A stretch of 64,000 nucleotides of DNA from Gammaproteobacteria bacterium UBA5109 (lineage in GTDB: Bacteria; Pseudomonadota; Gammaproteobacteria; Pseudomonadales; Pseudohongiellaceae). The position numbers and the translations under genes were made by a program. Below are positions 59,871 through 64,000 of this stretch, one piece after another. Numbering within the stretch: position 1 is the stretch's first letter; every line of letters starts with the position of its first letter. The notes beneath the pieces were generated by a model. It searched no databases, was not told the origin of the DNA, and worked only from the letters and a program-made list of their open reading frames with translations. The stretch is from positions 215,296-279,295 of the forward strand of contig DHZH01000002.1 in assembly GCA_002414385.1 (NCBI GenBank). The letters run 5' to 3'.

Positions 59871-59905
59871 GCCCGAAAGGGGATATTAAAGAGCTTGTTA
59901 TCCGC
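59832..59905 (-). repeat. attC site 1 (terminal, degenerate)
   Basis: This site has the inner GGGGCGACGGTGAAGCCGGC hairpin arm and the TTTGTTAATGGGG block of the other sites. On the left, where TAACGCC should be, there is GAATACA: the R' core is missing. The right (R'') end GTTATCCGC still pairs roughly with the start of its cassette. Confidence 0.8.
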
Positions 59906-60386
59906 TTGAATCTTCATTGTTCCATGAATGCTGTGCAAACTTACCAGTTCCCTTTTTAAGTTCTTTTCTGCTTATCAATTTCGATTCAAAATTAAAGTCT
60001 TCGTCAATTTTAATCATTAATATTTTATTAAAATTGCCAGCTCTTTTGATTTGAATTTTCTCATCGGATTTTTCAGGAGAAATTGTTTTAACTTCTATCC
60101 AGTCATTTCCTATTCTGCCATCAGAGCCGGGAGCATTAGGTTTGTGCCGTTCAAGGCCATACTTAATTTCAGCATAAAGTTCCCCTAATTCACCCCATAT
60201 TTGCAAATATCGACTAGTTTGCTCCCAATACTCCTTTGCTGACAGTACTAGATCTTCAAATATTTGAACAATTTTAATATCTGCGGCCGGATATTCTTTT
60301 TTTAAATCCTGGATATAAAGTTGATGATTAATATAGTCCCAGCTAATCCATTCCCCATCATCATATATTCCGTCAATCATGTTCAT
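59898..60386 (-). CDS. Cassette 8: putative PD-(D/E)xK nuclease-like protein
   Basis: The 162-residue protein has an acidic helix IWGELGELYAEIKYGLE near 64-80, then GSDGRIGNDWIEVKTISP near 88-105. E, D and E-x-K spaced in this way are the active-site pattern of the PD-(D/E)xK nuclease fold, with a later charged strand (EKIQIKR). The N-terminal part (about 1-55) is helical. I know no named family; a role in DNA protection or restriction is inference. It is the oldest, last cassette. Confidence 0.7.
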   Translation of the reverse strand: MNMIDGIYDDGEWISWDYINHQLYIQDLKKEYPAADIKIVQIFEDLVLSAKEYWEQTSRYLQIWGELGELYAEIKYGLERHKPNAPGSDGRIGNDWIEVKTISPEKSDEKIQIKRAGNFNKILMIKIDEDFNFESKLISRKELKKGTGKFAQHSWNNEDSSG

Positions 60387-60420
60387 ATCCCTATCCTGGA
60401 AAGCTTTGCTGCATATAGGC

Positions 60421-60490
60421 GGGAAACGCCTTTTGTTAATGGGCAGCTACGTAGTAGCTGTCCATGCAATTAAACTGTTTGTTATGTGTT
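60421..60490 (-). repeat. attC site 2
   Basis: It shares the CAGCTACGTAGTAGCTG hairpin core and the TTTGTTAATGGG block. The R' core reads GTTTCCC (minus strand) instead of GTTRRRY, so integrase recognition should be impaired. R'' is ACATAAC. Confidence 0.88.
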
Positions 60491-60501
60491 AAACAAAAAA
60501 G

Positions 60502-61026
60502 TTACTGGTACATTAATAATGAGCCCAAAAATTTAGTTTCTCTAGTGCTGTATTTGATAATAAAGGTTTGGGCATCTAATTTATCGGGAATTTCAATATT
60601 TACTTCTAAAGTTAAATCTGAGTCTTCTTCAAAAGTTAATACATTGGCTAAAGAGAATGCTAACTCCCCATTGAAGTTGCCATCATTGTTAGACAGAAGT
60701 GGAATACTTAATGGTAGCTCGCCAAGTTGGTCAGACAATAAATTGCTACCGTCATTTAATTTTAAATTTATAGAGTTAATGAGGATTGGGCTGGAAATAG
60801 ATGTGGTCGAATTAACTCTTATTAATAGAGTGTATGGCTCACCTCGTGTGTGAGATCCATATGCCCAGCCTAAGTTAAGGTCGTTAGTATCATCAATGGG
60901 GAAATATATAGTAATTTCGTCGATCGAAACAGGATCAGTTGTGGCGTAATAGTATTGGAAATTTACATTTACACAACCAGATATAAATAATGAAATCAGA
61001 ATAATTAAAATAATTCGCTTATTCAT
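60502..61026 (-). CDS. Cassette 7: putative lipoprotein (hypothetical)
   Basis: The start is the ATG at 61026: MNKRIILIILISLFISGCVN, a lipoprotein signal with lipobox ISGC and cysteine near residue 18. A longer upstream frame runs through the attC site and is not used. The 174-residue product has a beta-rich mature part (YATTDPVSIDEITIYFPID and onward) and no recognised domain. It is likely anchored in a membrane facing the periplasm. Confidence 0.8.
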   Translation of the reverse strand: MNKRIILIILISLFISGCVNVNFQYYYATTDPVSIDEITIYFPIDDTNDLNLGWAYGSHTRGEPYTLLIRVNSTTSISSPILINSINLKLNDGSNLLSDQLGELPLSIPLLSNNDGNFNGELAFSLANVLTFEEDSDLTLEVNIEIPDKLDAQTFIIKYSTRETKFLGSLLMYQ

Positions 61027-61040
61027 GACACATTCCTTGT

Positions 61041-61129
61041 ACACATAACGCTCAGGGTAAGGGGCGGAAAAAAGCGAAGCTTTTTGACGTCCCAGCCCGG
61101 AGGGCGACTTTACCCGCTTGTTATATGCC
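61041..61129 (-). repeat. attC site 3
   Basis: A longer site (89 bp) with arms GCGAAGC and CCCAGCCCGGAGGGCG. R' is GTTATGT; R'' reads GGCATATAAC and pairs perfectly with the start of cassette 6. The stop codon of full-length cassette 6 would overlap R''. Confidence 0.9.
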
Positions 61130-61133
61130 ATTA

Positions 61134-61612
61134 AGTTCATTGATATCTTGTATGTCGATTGGACGGCCCGTGTTGGATTTCGACTGAATAAGATGTTCTT
61201 TTGAGGCGACACGAACATCCTAATAACCTGCTTTAGTTTCAATGGAGTTAGCTAGCGCTTCATTAAAAGGGATGGCATCAATTGCTGTTAGAACTTCTAG
61301 GGACAACCCATGTTCCTCTAAATTAATTTGCCTTTTCTGGCCGACAATATTCTCAGGAATTAAATTTGGATGTGGTCCTATAAGCTCTATTAAGGCATTA
61401 CAGAGGCTCGCTGCCGAACTTTCATCATTGTTGGTTAATATATCCAAATCTTTTGTTTCTCTATTTACTCCATGGAAAATTGCCGCATGGCCGCCGAAAA
61501 TAACATAATCTACATTATTCCTCCTAAGTACATCTAAGTTTTCAATTTGCTTATTGTTCAAATCCATTGTTGAACCGGTGCATATAACGCCCTTTGTTAA
61601 TGGGCGGGACAA
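61134..61612 (-). pseudogene. Cassette 6: nucleotidyltransferase-like gene interrupted by an in-frame amber codon
   Basis: The first 130 codons encode an MNT/AbiEii-like nucleotidyltransferase start: NNVDYVIFGGHAAIFHGVNR near 30-49 and the metal-site KDLDILTNND near 53-62. A TAG at 61220-61222 stops it. In the same frame the reading continues DVRVASKEHLIQSKSNTGRP, then IDIQDINEL, the usual C-terminal block of this family, ending near attC site 3. A CAG-to-TAG change would explain it. The upstream part may still be made as a 130-residue fragment. The frame beyond the TAG ends at about 61121. Confidence 0.85.
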
Positions 61613-61657
61613 GCGAAGCTTGTGACGTCCATGTGATTAAACTAATTGTTATGTGGA
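61580..61657 (-). repeat. attC site 4
   Basis: It has the TTTGTTAATGGGCGGGAC block and a GCGAAGC arm. R' is GTTATAT; R'' TCCACATAAC nearly matches the start of cassette 5 (one difference). The end of the cassette 5 gene lies inside it. Confidence 0.9.
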
Positions 61658-62058
61658 TATCTTATTTCATAGATATAGCGTTCGCAAGTAGTATCAGATG
61701 TATAGAGCATTCTTACTAAAATCCTATTATTGAGCTCTTGGCTAACGAAATATTGTATCCAGGTTTGATCAGCAACAGACATCGAAAAAATATCTAAGAA
61801 TTGGCCAATAACCTCCCCATCTTCATTATGAATAAATATGTGAGAGCTTGAAAAAGAAGCACCATCGATACTAGATGGAACCTTTAATAAGTACTCATTA
61901 ATATTTTCAGTAGAAGTTTCGCTTACCTCCCAATTAACTAGAGTTTGATCTAAGGTGACAGTAAAGCCAGGCAAAGCACATTCACCTGTCACGATAGTAT
62001 CAGCAAGGGATGAACTAGATACAAAGACTATAAGAATAATGATAAAAATTTTGGACAT
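61642..62058 (-). CDS. Cassette 5: secreted protein (hypothetical)
   Basis: I prefer the ATG at 62058 (MSKIFIIILIVFVSSSSLAD), which gives a clean signal peptide with cleavage near residue 18 (SSLA-DT); the earlier ATG at 62070 lies within the attC R' box. The 138-residue product has cysteines in TGECALPGF and DTTCERYIYE, perhaps a disulfide in the periplasm. I recognise no domain. The gene's stop is inside attC site 4. Confidence 0.78.
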   Translation of the reverse strand: MSKIFIIILIVFVSSSSLADTIVTGECALPGFTVTLDQTLVNWEVSETSTENINEYLLKVPSSIDGASFSSSHIFIHNEDGEVIGQFLDIFSMSVADQTWIQYFVSQELNNRILVRMLYTSDTTCERYIYEIRYPHNN

Positions 62059-62066
62059 GACCTTTT

Positions 62067-62138
62067 CCATATAACGTCCTTTGTTAATGGGCAGCTACGT
62101 AGTAGCTGTCCATGTCATTAAACTGTTTGTTAAGTGAC
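62067..62138 (-). repeat. attC site 5
   Basis: A 72-bp site with the CAGCTACGTAGTAGCTG hairpin. R' is GTTATAT; R'' GTCACTTAAC pairs perfectly with the start of cassette 4. Confidence 0.92.
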
Positions 62139-62152
62139 AATTAGATAACAAA

Positions 62153-62554
62153 TTATTTCCAATTATTTGAAACTTCCATAACAGTCAAAAAACCGACAAA
62201 TAAAGATATATACATTGCTCCAACCGAAAATACTGCAAGGTAAGGACGTAGATCTTTATTAATAACAGCTAATGCTACACAAGCAACAAGCTCAATAAAG
62301 GTTAACGTCCAAAAAATTCTAACCATATAGATATCTAATAAAGCCTGAATGCCTAAAGGCCAAGTAACAATTCCAATTACTATATAAACAAGAGGGATCA
62401 TTAGAAGCAGAGCTGATAGTCTAAATGCAGATAATAGTGTGGTATTGCCCTCTCTCAAAAATATGAAAATTGTACAAGACAGCAATGAAAACCAGACTAA
62501 TGGAGCTAGCCAATATTTGAAAGTAACCATTACAAATAATACATATGCGTCCAT
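62153..62554 (-). CDS. Cassette 4: four-TM membrane protein (hypothetical)
   Basis: The 133-residue protein has four hydrophobic segments (about 3-27, 38-62, 72-92, 103-125) and few charged residues. The start codon lies about 25 bp inside the cassette after the R' box, normal for cassettes. No domain is recognised. Confidence 0.75.
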   Translation of the reverse strand: MDAYVLFVMVTFKYWLAPLVWFSLLSCTIFIFLREGNTTLLSAFRLSALLLMIPLVYIVIGIVTWPLGIQALLDIYMVRIFWTLTFIELVACVALAVINKDLRPYLAVFSVGAMYISLFVGFLTVMEVSNNWK

Positions 62555-62576
62555 CTGAGGTTAACAGCACTCCATG

Positions 62577-62648
62577 TCACTTAACGCCCTTTGTTAATGG
62601 GCAGCTACGTAGTAGCTGTCCATGCTATTAAACTGTTTGTTAAGTGGC
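62577..62648 (-). repeat. attC site 6
   Basis: A 72-bp site with the CAGCTACGTAGTAGCTG hairpin and canonical R' GTTAAGT. R'' GCCACTTAAC pairs perfectly with the start of cassette 3. Confidence 0.93.
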
Positions 62649-62651
62649 TAA

Positions 62652-62930
62652 TTACAAACATAGGCCATGAACCCCACATACATACATTAATTCAAATATA
62701 AATGCTGGAAAAGCATTTATTAGGACAAATAGTATTGAAGCGCCGTATGGGATTGGCAGATTTTGATATTTAAGAAAGAAACTGGCACCAGCAGCTAAAG
62801 CTATAATAACTGCAATCAAGCTTGCTATTGGTAACGGACCAAAGCCAAGTAAAATTGAGCTGGAAATATAAACGGCTAATATAGAGTAGGTGATTACTAA
62901 GCTAATAACGATCCTTGTTTTTAGGTCCAT
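62652..62930 (-). CDS. Cassette 3: three-TM membrane protein (hypothetical)
   Basis: The 92-residue protein has three hydrophobic segments (about 6-28, 33-52, 60-82) and a cysteine near the end (YVCGVHGLCL). It is the shortest cassette (366 bp). No domain is recognised. Confidence 0.73.
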   Translation of the reverse strand: MDLKTRIVISLVITYSILAVYISSSILLGFGPLPIASLIAVIIALAAGASFFLKYQNLPIPYGASILFVLINAFPAFIFELMYVCGVHGLCL

Positions 62931-62942
62931 ACGTTCCTCTTG

Positions 62943-63025
62943 CCACTTAACGCCCTTCTTAATGGGGCGACGGCGAAGCCGGCGTCCCAGCCCGAAGGGC
63001 GTTATTCAAGGGTTTGTTAGGCTGC
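62943..63025 (-). repeat. attC site 7
   Basis: A longer variant (83 bp) with the arms GGCGACGGCGAAGCCGGCG and CCCGAAGGGCG, like site 1. R' is canonical GTTAAGT; R'' GCAGCCTAAC matches the start of cassette 2. The stop codon of the VOC gene lies in R''. Confidence 0.92.
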
Positions 63026-63469
63026 ACTTGCATTTCCCTTTGAAATTGATTCTTCCAGGCCAGGCATATGTACGACTTCAATCTTTATATTATCTGGGCC
63101 TAGAAAATATACGGCGTAATAACCTTGATGCGAAAATGGAAATTCGGCTGGGCCATCAAGGATTGTAGCGCCAGCCTTTTCAACTAACTTACCAACTTCA
63201 TCCACAGCGTTTTTAGAGCCAGCATTGAATGCAACATGATGGAGCCCAGGCTCATATACATCGAAGTTATGCTCTTTCTTGGATTGCCAGATATTAATAG
63301 CTGTGCCATTTGCTTCATTAACATTTACTGAAAGGAACGTATCGTTGTAAGGCATCGGTTTGCTAACTGTATAACCCAAAGCCTCAAGAAATGGTGTAAA
63401 AAACACCATAGCCTCATCTAGGTTCGACACTGAGATAGCTAAATGGTTAACGGTTCCGTGAAGGTTCAT
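63017..63469 (-). CDS. Cassette 2: VOC family protein (glyoxalase-like)
   Basis: The 150-residue protein has the VOC metal-site pattern: NHLAISVSNLDEAMVFFTPF near 8-27 (histidine), GLHHVAFNAGSKNAVDEVGK near 75-94 (histidine), and a C-terminal YAVYFLGPDNIKIEVVHMPG near 117-136 (glutamate). Three of four ligand positions are filled. VOC proteins are frequent in cassettes and include resistance enzymes, but the target here is unknown. Confidence 0.9.
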   Translation of the reverse strand: MNLHGTVNHLAISVSNLDEAMVFFTPFLEALGYTVSKPMPYNDTFLSVNVNEANGTAINIWQSKKEHNFDVYEPGLHHVAFNAGSKNAVDEVGKLVEKAGATILDGPAEFPFSHQGYYAVYFLGPDNIKIEVVHMPGLEESISKGNASAA

Positions 63470-63483
63470 GTGATCTCGATAGT

Positions 63484-63556
63484 GCTGCCTAACGCCCTTT
63501 GTTAATAGGCAGCTACGTAGTAGCTGTCCAAGTGATTAAACTGTTTGTTAGGTATC
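63484..63556 (-). repeat. attC site 8
   Basis: A 73-bp site with the CAGCTACGTAGTAGCTG hairpin. R' is GTTAGGC; R'' GATACCTAAC pairs perfectly with the start of cassette 1. Confidence 0.93.
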
Positions 63557-63934
63557 TTAAGAATTACTTTTTTGGAGATCTTCATACCAATTTCTTTCAT
63601 TTTTAGGTAGCAAAATCGGAACACCAAATTGGATGCGACTAACTCTTGTATCTTTAGAAGATATTTCACCTTCAATGCCTGCACCAATTCCAGCAACTTT
63701 CAATCCGCCACTACCACTAGCTTTATCAGTAGTTTCAACTGAAATAGCAACATCAAAGTCAATAATGGTAGATTTGAGTTGAGCGCTACTAGATACTCTA
63801 GAATTTTTGGGGTAATCATGGCCGCCATCTTTGCCTGCAACAACTAAGCCGCCAAGTGCTTCATCCTTTTGGGCTTCTCTCACACCAGAGAGAATTTGTA
63901 TCAAAACAGATTTTACGAATTCATCTAATTCCAT
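63557..63934 (-). CDS. Cassette 1: small trypco2-like protein
   Basis: The 125-residue protein has an N-terminal helix (MELDEFVKSVLIQILSGVRE), a beta-strand IIDFDVAISVETTDK near 56-70, a glycine-rich turn (SGSGGLKVAGIGAGIEGEIS) and a final strand VSRIQFGVPILLP. This pattern resembles the trypsin-co-occurring domain (trypco2), which pairs with proteases in conflict systems; the assignment is tentative. It is the youngest cassette visible. Confidence 0.7.
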   Translation of the reverse strand: MELDEFVKSVLIQILSGVREAQKDEALGGLVVAGKDGGHDYPKNSRVSSSAQLKSTIIDFDVAISVETTDKASGSGGLKVAGIGAGIEGEISSKDTRVSRIQFGVPILLPKNERNWYEDLQKSNS

Positions 63935-63956
63935 TTATTTCTCCGATGTGTGACTT

Positions 63957-64000
63957 GATACCTAACGCCCTTTGTTAATGGGCAGCTACGCAGTAGCTGT
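63957..64000 (-). repeat. attC site 9 (cut by window edge)
   Basis: The R' half is present: ATACCTAAC followed by GCCCTTTGTTAATGGGCAGC, with a CGCAGTAGCTG variant of the hairpin (one change from the common core). The remainder lies outside the window and shows that at least one more cassette follows. Confidence 0.88.

Larger units (their letters stand above)
59832..64000 (-). mobile_element. Distal end of a chromosomal integron cassette array
   Basis: Nine attC sites separate eight single-gene cassettes, all reading leftward, each with its attC just after the gene. Every cassette's first bases (remaining part of R') are complementary to the R'' box at its own end, for example TTATGTGT with ACACATAA in the lipoprotein cassette. 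Cassette lengths are about 366-622 bp. Orientation puts attI, the promoter Pc and the integrase to the right, outside the window; the left boundary at about 59,832 is the array's old end. Confidence 0.92.

Noticed and set aside
61220..61222. Programmed readthrough or recoding of the TAG in cassette 6.
   Set aside because: Nothing in the context supports recoding; a nonsense mutation is the simpler reading.
60502..61242. A 246-residue protein starting upstream of the lipoprotein.
   Set aside because: The extra 72 codons run through attC site 3 and the end of another cassette; the lipoprotein signal marks the true start.
59832..64000. Repeats with a common core at intervals could suggest a CRISPR array.
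   Set aside because: Spacing is 0.37-0.62 kb, each interval holds a gene, and the repeats have integron R'/R'' boxes with cassette-specific complementarity.

Overview
The window is a chromosomal segment around the replication origin of a gammaproteobacterium. It holds the classic origin block, in order: the atp operon, parB-parA, rsmG, mnmG, mnmE, yidC, yidD, rnpA, rpmH, then dnaA, dnaN, recF and gyrB. ParA/ParB lie between rsmG and atpI, and recF carries two near-ideal parS sites. The later order plsC-gmhB-glyS-glyQ, trkH-trkA-rsmB-fmt-def, lysM-dprA-tsaC-hemF-aroE is the one known from Pseudomonas-like bacteria. I cannot name the species; a marine or aquatic member of the Pseudomonadales/Cellvibrionales-type Gammaproteobacteria is an inference.

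Layout. From 1 to 11.1 kb all genes read leftward (atpH', atpF, E, B, I, parB, parA, rsmG, mnmG, mnmE, yidC, yidD, rnpA, rpmH). From 11.6 to 17.8 kb dnaA-dnaN-recF-gyrB read rightward. Two intergenic stretches could be the origin: an AT-rich block with DnaA boxes between mnmG and mnmE (6.8-7.15 kb), and the rpmH-dnaA gap (11.1-11.56 kb) where gene polarity flips. From 17.9 to 29 kb come lipid and LPS genes, glycyl-tRNA synthetase, K+ uptake (Trk), RsmB, Fmt and Def.

The divergent def/lysM promoter region is interrupted by a 2.8-kb element (29,077-31,898) bounded by 23-bp inverted repeats. It encodes an IS1595-type transposase and unusual cargo: a hairpin-rich non-coding stretch with a bidirectional terminator, a class II (long variable arm) tRNA-like gene with an ambiguous anticodon, and a four-gene operon (small ribbon-helix-helix-like protein, two-TM membrane protein, ImmA/IrrE metallopeptidase, 55-residue protein). 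This is the best candidate here for an undescribed system.

From 32 to 37.2 kb come lysM, dprA, tsaC, hemF, aroE and a gamma carbonic anhydrase. From 37.5 to 46.3 kb is a complete caa3-type cytochrome c oxidase locus with assembly factors (coxB, coxA, ctaG, coxC, SURF1, an SCO-like protein, ctaA, cyoE, SCO1), preceded by an FNR/ANR-like box. A second, leftward SURF1 gene lies at 46.6 kb. A second oxidase operon at 49.2-56.5 kb has a subunit II carrying two cytochrome c domains, subunit I, two tandem subunit III paralogues, subunit IV, a FixH/YtkA-like membrane protein and a di-heme peroxidase. Small leftward genes (VOC, NTF2-like, SRPBCC, DUF2937, membrane proteins) fill 56.5-59.3 kb.

From 59.8 kb to the right edge is the distal end of a chromosomal integron: eight cassettes, all leftward, separated by nine attC sites (the last cut by the window edge). 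The start and end of each cassette are complementary in the way expected for attC R' and R'' boxes. The integrase and attI should lie beyond the right edge. One cassette, a nucleotidyltransferase, is broken by an in-frame amber codon. The last attC has lost its R' core next to an apparently truncated DUF1294 gene.
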